NCBI RefSeq assembly: GCF_036711975.1
Contig: NC_091971.1
Span: forward strand, 21,955,501-22,019,500
From: Onthophagus taurus
Lineage: Eukaryota > Arthropoda > Insecta > Coleoptera > Scarabaeidae
Reading direction: 5' to 3'
Length of the DNA: 64,000 bases
A model generated the notes under the pieces. The model did no database searches. It was not told where the DNA came from and saw only the letters and a program-made list of their open reading frames with translations. Position 1 is the first letter of the stretch; each line of letters starts with the position of its first letter. Shown here piece by piece: positions 10,601 to 19,356 of the stretch. Both the position numbers and the translations under genes were made by a program.

Positions 10601-13600
10601 TAGGATTCAGAATATGCGTAAGCAACATGATGGAGTATGTTTTGGTGCCGAGTATGGCTGTCTAGAACGTTTGGTCACTTTACTATGACACGTTACCTTT
10701 TCGAAACTTGGAAGTACCATAACTTCATTTCTTTAAATGGCACCCCCATATTTTATTACTTAGTCGTCTTCGGTATCTCCTTTTACATCTTTTATATCCC
10801 ATATGTCCTATACCTAACATTTATAGTTTGGGAAATAATTAGGGTTTATTGAAAAATGCACGCAAATATCGATATTTAACCTAGTGTGTCATGAATACCT
10901 AGTGCGACCTAGTGAATAACCGAATGAAGTGGAGGTTTGAAAATTTGCAGACTTGTGATGTTTGATGCCAGCTTTTTAACTAAAGTATTTTCAGGTTCCG
11001 GGTACTTGTGGTTACACCGGAAGAGGTGACAATTTTCATATTTTAAATGGAACACCCTGAGTTTTATAACATTTTGGTTATGTATTATCAGAGGATCAGC
11101 AAGGAAAGAGTAAACAGTTTGACATTTACTAAAGCTATGGTTGGGTTGGGTTGGGTTGGAACAAAAATTTCAAAAATGTAATGAAATACAGGGTGTTCCA
11201 TTTGAAATATGAAAATTATCACCTCTTCCGGTGTAACCACAAGCACCCAGAACTTGAAAATATTTTAGTAAAAAGCTGGCATCAAACACAGAAGTCTGCA
11301 AATTTTCAAAAGGCCAGTTCATATGGTTATACGCTAGGTCACACTAGGTATTCATGGCACACTAGGTTAAATATCGATATGATATGTGTGCATTTTTCAA
11401 AAAACCCTAATTATCACCCAAACTATAAATGTTAGGTATAGGACATATGGGATATAAAAGATGTAAAATGAGACACCGAAGACGACTAAGTAATAAAATA
11501 TGGGGGGTGCCATTTAAAAAAATGAAGTTATGGTATTTCCAAATTTCGAAAAGTTAACGTGCCGTAGTAAAGTGACCAAACGATCTAGACAGCCGTACTC
11601 GGCACCAAAACATACTCCATCATGTTGCTTACGCATGTTCTGAATCCTAAATTGATATCCCAAAAATCGCGTGTTCTCTGATTTTTTTAACAAATGTCTG
11701 CTGGAGCAGATTTTTCTAGAAAAATTCGAATAACTCGAGAACGGCCGAATCAAATTGCAAAAAGTAACGTTATTCATAAACCTTGAAAACAGACAAATCC
11801 AAATATGTAAAAATATATAGGGTGTTCCATTTAAAAAAATAAAGTAGGTGGCGACTTCCGGTATAACCGGAAGTGCTAGAAATTTGAAAATATTTTAGTC
11901 GAAGAGAACGCAATTAATAATACTTAAATCTGAATTTTCAAATTTTTGTATTAGCCAGAACCCTGTAAAGTTCTAACGGACGGTCGTCGTGGATGACCCT
12001 GTATAAATTTTAAATTTAAAACTTGCAACATGAATCCCAAACATATAGAACTAGCAAAGTCCATCACCTCAGACCAGGAGATTTTGAACGGCGCATGAAT
12101 TTTTGCCAATGGCTCTTAAGAAAATGTGATGAAGCACGCAATTTTTCTTTAAATTGTATTTCGACAGATGAAGCGTATGTGAGTAGTGCTGGTGCACAGC
12201 ACAAATAAAATATTTGAACATATTTAGGCAACAAATCGAACCTGTTGTTGACGATTTACCTCTAGCGCACTTGCGAAATGTATTTTTTCATCATAATGGT
12301 GCACCACACATGGTGCGCCTCACAATGCTGCTATTGTCGCTATTCGCTGGGCGGCTTGGTCACCGGACCTAACACCTATGGATTTTTTCCTTTGTCACAC
12401 AAACCGTTGAAACCGTAAGAGATATCGATATGCGGTTTTCGCCATTAAGTTTCTTATAAAAATCGAGACACTGATATCATTTTTCTGTATCTCTTATAGA
12501 AATAGGAGTTTCTCTTTAAAAGTGCCAAATTTGGCTCACCCTGTACAACCAAAAAATCATGCTTCCACCTAAGAAGCGTTATTGGGCAAATAATGAACTT
12601 TAAAAACATTTTACATACAGTATAAAAAAGATACTTACTGCACATTATTGATGATAATTTACTTGTAAACGGGGAGGCAATTGAAGCATCACCCAATTTA
12701 ACAATTTGTGCTTTCTCTTCTTCTTCTAATTCTTTCATAAGTTTTTGTATATTATCTTGAATACCTTCAGGAGTTCTCATTGGTCGATCTTTAGGTCTGG
12801 CAACTTCCCGAAGTTTTCTTTCCCTTAAACTTTTCTCACTATCTCTCGATTTATCTTCTTTCTCAATTTTTTCTTTCCTAATTTCAGGCATTCTTTCCGG
12901 CGCATTTGAAAGAATAGCAACACCAACATCCGCATGTTTTAAAGCACCCACATCGTTTGTACCATCTCCGCACATTAACGTTGTATAACCTAACGATTTT
13001 AACTTAAGAATAACAAATTCTTTTTGTTTTGGCGCAAATCTCGCATAAACCATAACATGCGGGAGGATTTTGTATAAAAGTTCATGATAATTTTCTTTTA
13101 AATAATTCAAACCATCACCGGTTATACAGAGATTATTTTTTTGAATAATTTCGTTTATGTTTTCGGTTAAATCAATTTTCGTTTTTTGATCAATCGATTC
13201 CCAATTCCATTCGTTTTCGGTTTCTTTTAAAATTAAAGTCGTTTGTTTTTGAGTAAATTTAAGTTCTTTGGCGACGTGACAAGCCGTTAAAGGATTATCA
13301 CCGGTGATCATTACAACTTTATGACTCGCGTTAATAATTTCTTTAATAACCGCTTTTGAATCGAGTTTTAACGGGCACGAAATTATTACAAAACCGACGA
13401 ATTTTAATTTTTGTTCGATATCTTCGCGAGTTAAATCTCTTACTTCTTGTGTAGATAATTTTCCTAACTCTCTCCAGCCTAAAGCTAAAACTCGAGCTCC
13501 TCTTCGCGATAAATCTAAATAAATTTCATCGTAATTCGAGGGAAGATCGACGTACATTTCTTTTAGAACTTCCGGTGCGCCTTTTACTGTTACTAAATAA

Positions 13601-15454
13601 AACGTTTCTAAAGATCCTTGTTGAGTGTATCCGGTGATAACGGACATTCGTTTTAGGGCGGACGAAAAATGATTGCGATGAAAAATTTTTAACGCCGACG
13701 CTTTACCTTTTTTGGGGATAACAGCGTCGGATTTCGTTAAATTCCAATCGACGGCTGTTAAAGTTGCCTTTTCTAAAGGATCTCCCACTAAACCCTCATC
13801 TAAATGTACTAAAGAGTGACAAGTTGCTAAAACTTGTATTGAGTCTAAAGGGGCTTCATTTAATGATGTGACTTTATTTGTGGTAGCCAAAGCGATTCCT
13901 TCAACGACTAAATCATCGCTTGTGAGAGTCCCCGTTTTATCAAAACAACAAATTTCGACTTTTCCAGCAAAAGGGATTCGAAAAGGTTCGGTACAAAATA
14001 CACCTAAACGAGCTAAAGCCAACAAAGATGTGTTGACTGCTAAAGATAATTCGATAGGTAGTTCTGGAGGGATTACAGATGTTAAAATTAAAGTGCATTC
14101 TAGGAAAAGTTTGTAGCGATTTCGCTCTGGATCTTCTGAACCTTTTACCCAAACATACCAAGCAGCAGCAATCGCGAAAACCAATAAAAATATTATAAAA
14201 CCAAACGTTTCCAAGTTATTTGCTGTTACCCTTTTAACCCCAAATAAAATTGTTCTTAATAACTTTCCTTGTGAAGTATTAAACCCTGTCCTTAATACAT
14301 AAGCTATGCAACCATTATCAGGGGCTCTTAACCCTAAAGTGGCTTTAGAAGGAGGTGTGTGTTGCACAACTTTTGTCCCACCAAATAAAACATGAAGTTT
14401 CCCATCACTATCCATGTCTAATTCCTTTTTTAAATCAAAATTTTCAATTGCTTCTTTCATTTGTGGGACAGATTCCCCGGTTAACATGCTTTCATCAACA
14501 ATACAAGGCCCTCGTAATAATAAAACATCACAAGGAACTAAATTATCATTTTGAGATCGTGTTATTGAAATAATATCCCCTGGGATTAATTTATCTGTGG
14601 CGATAGATCTCCACTTTCGATTTCTATACACCATAATGTTGTAAGGCTTATTCCCCATTTTCCTTATCTCAGCCATGTTCCGTAATTGCTGTTGCACCAA
14701 GGTGCACTCAAACAAGATTAACATAACTAAGGTAAAGATGGAATAATACCAATATTTATCCAAACACCATAAACCTACGCAGAAAACTTGGAACACAAAA
14801 AACGGAGCCGTTGCGCGCTCTTTAAAGAGTTCCATAAACTCAGGAACGACCATATCCAGATGATTTCGACCATAAAATTGTTCCGCGTCCAAAACGTCGC
14901 TTTCTTCTTGATAACCCTTCCATTGTGCATATTCCGAATAGGTTTTATGAATGGGAAATTCAAGACCACGAAATTGCTTCTTATCCGCACACCAAAAGTA
15001 TTTTGTTTGTTGAAACACAAACCAAATGTTTTGGTTGTCTTTTGACCGTCTTAATCGAACCAATTCAGACGAACCATTATTAGCAGTTGGAACTACTTTT
15101 GCTACAGTAGCTTTTTTTGGATCTTTTTCCTTATAGAAAATAAAACATAAGTTAATAAACATAACCTCACTTAGCCTTTTCTTTAAATCTTACCGCTTTA
15201 CACGCGAAGAAACAGTTAACGTGTACAGACCAGTAACATCCTAGACAGCATAAAACCTGAAGGCACCCGATGGCAGCTAGTCCGACGAAACCCCCTTCGT
15301 AGAATTCATTAAAACCGTATACCCCGCACCACGTATACAACCATGTACAGTATAAAACGACGAACGGTATGACATAAAGATGAAATAATGTCGGGTAAAT
15401 AGTGTAAAGGGTCACCGAGTGCACTAAATCGTCTACTTCTATTAACGGGGGCAT
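4636..15454 (-). CDS. ATP13A1: Endoplasmic reticulum P5A-type transmembrane-helix dislocase ATPase, six exons
   Basis: Exons (minus strand order): 15454-15194, 15129-12639, 5555-5219, 5161-5005, 4953-4810, 4755-4636. All introns are GT-AG and phases match, giving 1,169 aa (human ATP13A1 is about 1,200). Exon 1 encodes the two N-terminal P5A membrane segments. Exon 2 carries LTGESVPQM, the P5A membrane motif [13 protein letters not shown], the phosphorylation site [10 protein letters not shown] (about 13927-13947), [13 protein letters not shown] and the hinge [20 protein letters not shown]. The last four exons encode the C-terminal membrane helices and the ending [13 protein letters not shown]. 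Family role: ATP-driven removal of mis-inserted or mistargeted transmembrane helices from the ER. The start is the first ATG of exon 1, directly facing GTF3C5. Intron 2 (5556-12638) is full of transposons. The splice from exon 2 to exon 3 rebuilds the conserved LSSIMCICHIIKQG with no gap, so the gene appears intact. Confidence 0.95.
6020..6900 (+). mobile_element. Jerky/Tigger-like (pogo group) transposase relic
   Basis: Fragments in changing frames follow the DDE_1 order: a CENP-B-like piece, [29 protein letters not shown] (from 6247), [38 protein letters not shown] (about 6413-6470) and a broken [14 protein letters not shown]. Several stops and frameshifts make it a pseudogene. It lies antisense to ATP13A1 within intron 2. 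Ends not recognised. Confidence 0.75.
7260..7675 (+). mobile_element. hAT transposase fragment (ZBED5/SCAND3-like)
   Basis: Reads [49 protein letters not shown] and [18 protein letters not shown], a continuous part of the catalytic core of the hAT lineage whose domesticated relatives are ZBED5-like proteins. One stop at 7498 and a frame change near 7560. N-terminal BED finger and C-terminal dimerisation domain are missing. Confidence 0.8.
7668..7830. repeat. Terminal fragment of the mariner-type element seen at 61720-63932
   Basis: Shares the run GCGGCTGTATCT, AACGGTAAGGCCTAGAGGTT and CCCGCTATCTCAGAAA with both long inverted repeats of the 61.7-63.9-kb element. Only one arm is here, broken off by the neighbouring R1/LOA fragment. 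Confidence 0.75.
7836..8610 (+). mobile_element. R1/LOA-type non-LTR retrotransposon fragment: reverse transcriptase plus RNase H
   Basis: A degraded lead-in ([17 protein letters not shown]) is followed by the open part 8026-8388 with [30 protein letters not shown] and the [19 protein letters not shown] motif. The catalytic YADD box is frameshifted (YKLMLMT / AYADDIIVT). From about 8400 a piece of an RNase H domain follows ([34 protein letters not shown]). The RNase H points to an element of the I/R1/LOA group rather than Jockey, CR1 or RTE. Pseudogene. Confidence 0.75.
8655..9002 (+). mobile_element. Mariner transposase relic, N-terminal part
   Basis: Begins [17 protein letters not shown] and continues [27 protein letters not shown] and an HTH-like [14 protein letters not shown], matching the layout of the intact transposase at 24017-25102 (YPYRRQPNRKIF, GETGSFRPK). 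It stops at CATACAGAACTAGCAAA (8986-9002), a sequence that recurs with one change at 12042-12058 where the mariner reading resumes. I infer one mariner copy interrupted by the Penelope-like insert. Confidence 0.65.
9191..9484 (+). CDS. GIY-YIG endonuclease domain of a Penelope-like retroelement (fragment)
   Basis: 97-residue open stretch. It contains [20 protein letters not shown], where the GVY and YIG pair are the GIY-YIG signature, followed by [11 protein letters not shown] with the family's conserved arginine. The CxxC just before YIG fits the Penelope-type domain. The upstream [13 protein letters not shown] segment matches the linker that follows the reverse transcriptase in full elements. 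The stop at 9482-9484 comes before the conserved C-terminal glutamate/asparagine region is complete, because a MITE (9485-9621) is inserted there. Not functional alone. Confidence 0.8.
   Translation: MAFSNNNSILKLLSNCHMEKIDTLDKCGVYSIECSNCNEIYIGQTGRRLGIRIQEHKNKCNSNVYRHHFDTGHIINYNNVKIIHQCSKSQKMDLLEQ
9485..9621. repeat. 137-bp palindromic MITE, Harbinger-like ends
   Basis: Begins AGGCCTGTTTTGGTTCAAGA-like and ends with its reverse complement (CTCTTGAACCAAAACAGGCC). The flanks share AAT on both sides, a 3-bp duplication as expected for PIF/Harbinger elements. It truncates the GIY-YIG reading frame. Confidence 0.75.
10248..12003. repeat. 1,756-bp near-perfect palindrome (foldback element) with TA duplication
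   Basis: Left arm 10248-11062 and right arm 11186-12003 are reverse complements with roughly 90-95% identity by eye; the spacer is 123 bp and contains GGGTTGGGTTGGGTTGG. The ends read TACAGGTCATCC...GGATGACCCTGTA, flanked by TA at 10246-10247 and 12004-12005, as for mariner-type insertions. A shorter motif, AAATGGAACACCCTG, occurs both inside each arm (about 10417, 11823) and at the inner edges (11047, 11200), suggesting a palindrome built from nested smaller ones. No transposase is encoded; mirrored ORFs at 10413-10688 and 11514-11777 are the same sequence on opposite strands. Confidence 0.9.
12042..12546 (+). mobile_element. Mariner transposase relic, C-terminal part
   Basis: Reads [37 protein letters not shown], then [11 protein letters not shown] (first catalytic aspartate region), [11 protein letters not shown] (in place of the usual QDGAPPH) and [10 protein letters not shown] in another frame. 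It continues the N-terminal part at 8655-9002 after the Penelope/palindrome insert. Stops and frameshifts throughout. Near 12533-12546 GGCTCACCCTGTA may be its terminal repeat. Confidence 0.7.
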
Positions 15455-16050
15455 GTTTTATTTCCAAATTTCTGGAAATTTTAAGCCTGGTATACAGGCC
15501 CTGTACACATATGCAACACCTGTGACAGCTCGTGGTCTTGATTTGACAGGTAGTCACGTGATTTTATATAAAGATGTCATCGAATATGGCAGAAATAAAT
15601 CAATTCAAATTGAAGGATAATTCAAGTTTAAATTAATTTTTTGTATAAATTGAACTTCATGATTAAGCACAACTTTTTTTAAAAAGACATTATATCATTT
15701 ATTTAAAACAAAATACAAAATAATCTTAAGAAAATACCCCAAAACAAATTAACAAATAATCAAGTATTTTTAAATGATCTATACAAACTGTCATATATAT
15801 TTATTACTTTTATTTATGAATTACAAATTTTAACATAAACTAAATTTTTCATTGATTTAATATAAGACATTTAATAAAATGTTAAAATATTTAATAAATA
15901 AATAATAATTAGAATTATTCATTAGATTAATAAGTTTTTGATGGTAAATCAGCGCCATCTACACTTAAATTAATCTCAACTGTATATTTGAGGTTATGTT
16001 ATCTTTCAAAAGTATTTTGAATTAAAAATAATTTAATATTTTGAATTAAT
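15455..16050. promoter_or_regulatory. Shared 596-bp spacer between divergent ATP13A1 and GTF3C5
   Basis: The two start codons face away from each other across this gap, so it must hold both promoters and both 5' UTRs. No TATA box placed convincingly for either gene; no transposon recognised. The part next to ATP13A1 (15455-15600) is less AT-rich than the rest. Confidence 0.6.
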
Positions 16051-17724
16051 ATGGAACAAAACAATGATTTACCTAGTTCTAGTGCCCCTACAAAAGAAAA
16101 TAACTTTACCAGGAAATTAGTTTGTATAAATTACCCCGGAATTGTTGAAAACGTTGATAAAATGCTTGATACATTGGGAGGACTCACCGAAATTGAGAAT
16201 GTATGTTTATTTTTTAGAATAATTTCAAGCTAATGACTTTGAATTTAGGTTGTGGGTGAACGAAATCGCTATTTAGAGTTGAGATTTAGACCAGAGGATA
16301 AGTTTTGTAAACCAGCCTTATCAGAAACTGATAAAAAACCGGGAATTTTGGTTAAAGTAACTAAAAAGGAAATAAACGGAAAAGTTGATTATAATTATGA
16401 AGTTTTGGGTGTTAATGCTTTATCTTATTCTTTTAATCGTAAGTTAAAAAGCAATGTATTAACAAAAACAATGTTTTAATGAGTTTAATTTAGGATATTG
16501 TGACTTCCAATATTTACCGTTAGTTACGAATGAAAAAGAAACTAAAGAATGTAAATTAAAATATATTTATGAAGATTTATACCCAAAAGAAATTCCTTCT
16601 GAAGATTGGCTAACTAAAGATGAAGTTAAAGATATGCCCCCTTTTCTTCCACCGGGAGTATTTTCAAGATTTGATTATCAACAACACAACAGCATGTTTA
16701 ATAAGTATTCTTAGTTAAATTTTAATAAAAATATTTCTTTTAATTCTATTTTAATTTCAGAAAGCCATCGAATTTATTTCCATTGAGACAAAAGGGTCCC
16801 CGTCGTAATGTTATCATGAGTTTTGAGAACGAAACCATTCCAGAAGCACCACCAGAAGGTGTTCTTGAATTCATCAGGATGAAACCAAGCATGAAATCAA
16901 GTTTTGAAGAAGTAAAGAAGTTATTTGATGAGCGTCCAATTTGGTCAAGAGCAGCTTTAATGTATTTATCAAAAATGCATGCTGAACACAGTAAATTTGT
17001 TTTACCAGGGATCGCTTATTTCAATAAGAACGGCCCATGGAGAAGTATGTGGGTTCGTTATAATTACGATCCAAGAAAAGATCCCTCAGCTAAAATTTAT
17101 CAAACTTTCGATTTTCGTATCAGAGCAACATTTGGTCTTAAAGAAATTGTTAAAAATAAACATAAAAAAGCGTCGACTGATAAAAAATCGTTAGATGAAG
17201 TTGTTAAGCACAGCGACGATTCTGATACAATTAATGAAAATGTCTATATTTTATCTCCTGGGTTATTACCTGCAGGGAGACAAATTTTTTATCAACTTTG
17301 TGATGTAAAATTGCCAGAAATCCAGACAATGTTAAGTCGCTTACCACCAATATTACCGGGTACCAAATGCGATATGAAAAACGGTTGGTTACCAGATAAA
17401 TTTAATGATCAATGTCGAGAAATCGCGAATAAATACATCGAGGAAGCTGTCCAGAAACAATTAGAGGAAACTCGCAGACAAAATACGATTGAAAATCAAA
17501 ACCAGGAGAAAAATAATGAAGAAGAAAAAGTTGTTGAAATGTTAGAAATTTCTGACTCAGATACCGAATTATCTGATTATGATATTATTGATAACGAATT
17601 TAATTCTGATGATGAACTAAAAATTATTATTAAAGATAATGATGAGGATAGTGAAGAAGACTTTTTTGATAAAGAAGCTGCTGATGATGTTGTTAGAATT
17701 TTAGGAAATACATCTAAACAATAA
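16051..17724 (+). CDS. GTF3C5: General transcription factor IIIC subunit 5 (TFIIIC63/Tau95 family), four exons
   Basis: Exons 16051-16200, 16249-16438, 16494-16704, 16761-17724; introns are 48-56 bp, phases match, product 504 aa. The start is the first ATG after the spacer, reading MEQNNDLPSSSAPTKE then KLVCINYPGIVENVDKML, the Tau95 N-terminal barrel. Exon 3 has CDFQYLPLV and FLPPGVFSRFDY; exon 4 has LFDERPIWSRAALM, YFNKNGPWRSMWVRY, YDPRKDPSAKIYQ and FYQLCDVKLPEIQ, all hallmark blocks of the DNA-binding region. The last ~80 residues are very acidic, as in relatives. Family role: with the largest subunits it contacts the A-box region of tRNA genes and recruits TFIIIB for Pol III. The donor of intron 3 (GTATTC) is weak. 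A poly(A) signal AATAAA overlaps the stop. Confidence 0.93.
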
Positions 17725-17879
17725 ATATTAAATATTTTTTTAAATTTTTATTAATGTCATTTCTTTACAAATAATAACAATAATTATAACAAAGACAGAA
17801 GTCCTCGCTAGAAAAGATTTAATCATGCAAAGTAACTTCGACATTTTTGCTGTATCTGAGACGTGGATTTATCCACACT

Positions 17880-18060
17880 CAGTGATGGGCGCTGGGTAAA
17901 TACCCGGCGGGTAGGTATTTCTAAAATGGGTGTTTACCCTGGGCTAGGGTAAATACCCAAACAGTGGGTATAAAAGTAAGAATATATCAGATTCCAAAAA
18001 AAAATGAAAAGGAAGATGATGAGACGTTGAAGACGAGGAATTGTCAACAGTCAAAGACAT
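17880..18060. mobile_element. hAT terminal fragment, same family as 57264-58552
   Basis: Begins CAGTGATGGGCGCTGGGTAA (17880) and keeps the GGGTAAATACCC repeats and the following GAAGATGATGAGACGTTGAA stretch found at 57264-57440. The matching right end is not seen before 19360, so it is either truncated or its interior has been replaced by the ORF-bearing segment 18249-19356. Confidence 0.75.
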
Positions 18061-18248
18061 ATTACACAAGGAAACAGCATTTTTGTTGCATGAAATATTA
18101 TGACTAATATTATACTTTCTCTGAGTGCTGATTTCAGATCTGAAGGCAGATTGTTCGTATCAGCTTCAATTTTTGAGATATAATAATTAAAACGCGTTTT
18201 TTAAGAAAAATCTATATTTTATTAAGAAACTCATTACAAAAACAACCA

Positions 18249-18989
18249 CTACTTATCAAAAAATTTTCTTTTATAAGATTTTCTTGCTTGACTTGGTTCA
18301 CGAGGGCTGTTTTTAATGCTCCAACAATAGTCTGTCATCATGTGAGCATTCCAGTGACCCTGGTAACGTTCCTCCATAGTTCGAATGTCTTGATGGAACC
18401 GTTCCCCTTGTTCTTCACTCAGATCACCAAGATTTTCAGGGAAACGGTCCAAATGACTGTGGAGGAAGTGTACCTTGATGCTCATATTACATCCAAGCTG
18501 CTGGAAGTGTAACAACATCAGCTCAATATGCTCCACATAACTTTCGTCCTTTTTGTTTCCCAGAAAATTTTGTACAGTCCAAACGAATTCATTCCAGGCA
18601 TTTTTTTCAATATCAGTCATGTAACTATTAAAGTTTTCATCCTTTATCAACCTTCTTATTTGAGGACCATCAAAAATTCCGGCTTTAAGTTTCTCTGTGC
18701 TCAAGTTATGGAACTTTTTAGCGATGTATTTAAAACACTCACCATCCTTGTTTAGAGCTTTGACAAATTGTTTCATAAGCCCTAGTTTGATATGTAAAGG
18801 TGGCAGTATTATATGATCCCTGGACACAAGGGCTTCATTTATCACATTCAGTTTTCCCGGAACCATAGTTTGCCTGGAAGGCCAATCTTTTCTAACCCAG
18901 TGCTCAGACTTAGTTCTGCTGTCCCACAAACAAAAAAAACATGGATATTTTGTATAGCCCCCTTGTTGTCCAAGAAGAAAATTCACCAT
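18249..18989 (-). CDS. Unclassified transposon-associated protein, C-terminal portion
   Basis: 246-residue open frame; the true start is probably further upstream in another frame (around 19070), as the reading shifts. Visible landmarks: LLGQQGGYTKYPCFFCLWDS (a CxxCLWD motif), HIILPPLHIKLGLMKQFVKAL, LKAGIFDGPQIRRLI, LGCNMSIKVHFLHSHLDRFP, EEQGERFHQDIRTMEERYQG and MMTDYCWSIK, then a basic end KRKFF. I recognise this as a protein type repeated in many arthropod genomes, but I cannot name its superfamily. The invariant C, H, D and E residues suggest a catalytic or metal-binding core. It sits on the minus strand between a hAT end and a 142-bp tandem repeat. Confidence 0.6.
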   Translation of the reverse strand: MVNFLLGQQGGYTKYPCFFCLWDSRTKSEHWVRKDWPSRQTMVPGKLNVINEALVSRDHIILPPLHIKLGLMKQFVKALNKDGECFKYIAKKFHNLSTEKLKAGIFDGPQIRRLIKDENFNSYMTDIEKNAWNEFVWTVQNFLGNKKDESYVEHIELMLLHFQQLGCNMSIKVHFLHSHLDRFPENLGDLSEEQGERFHQDIRTMEERYQGHWNAHMMTDYCWSIKNSPREPSQARKSYKRKFFDK

Positions 18990-19072
18990 CTTTAGATCTA
19001 CACATATTTAGACGCGTGTGAAGTTGGCCATAGATTTTAAACTGAAAAAAATGCGTGATCGGGGTATTCCAT

Positions 19073-19356
19073 CGATCTAATTTCAACGGCATCGTATTCA
19101 TGGTCGCCTCTTGTTTCAGATTCGAAAAGAAAATTTTCCTAACCATTTCTTATTTCCGGGAAAATCGATTTTCTTCAATCTTTCGCAAAATTCGGCTCGT
19201 TCGGGGTTTTTAATCGATCTAATTTCAACGGCATCGTATTCGTGGTGGCCTCTTGCTTCAGATTCGAAAAGAAAATTTTCCTACCTATTTCTTATTTTCC
19301 GGGAAATCGATTTTCTTCAAACTTTCGCAAAATTCGGCTCGTTCGGGGTTTTTAAT
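19073..19356. repeat. 142-bp unit in two tandem copies
   Basis: Units 19073-19214 and 19215-19356, about 93% alike by eye; each starts CGATCTAATTTCAACGGCAT and ends TCGGGGTTTTTAAT. The sequence before unit 1 ends in a partial copy (GATCGGGGTATTCCAT). On the minus strand the units read almost open (ESEARGHHEYDAVEIRSI...), so they may be a repeated part of the protein encoded at 18249-18989. Confidence 0.8.

Larger units (their letters stand above)
5556..12638 (-). other. 7.1-kb intron 2 of ATP13A1, a transposon graveyard
   Basis: The donor TGCA|GTAAGT is at 12639/12638 and the acceptor TTTTCAG ends at 5556. The other five introns of the gene are 51-64 bp, so nearly all the extra length comes from inserted elements listed separately. 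No host exon was found inside. 5556-6019 holds nothing I can identify. Confidence 0.9.

Noticed and set aside
10413..11777. Two related ORFs (91 and 87 codons) as a duplicated gene
   Set aside because: They are the same sequence on opposite strands because they lie in the two arms of the palindrome; no domain and no independent conservation.
13868..15045. Plus-strand and frame-2 ORFs over ATP13A1 exon 2
   Set aside because: They are shadow frames of a strongly conserved minus-strand exon.
18288..18995. Plus-strand ORFs opposite the unclassified protein
   Set aside because: Short, without motifs, and antisense to a frame with clear conserved blocks.
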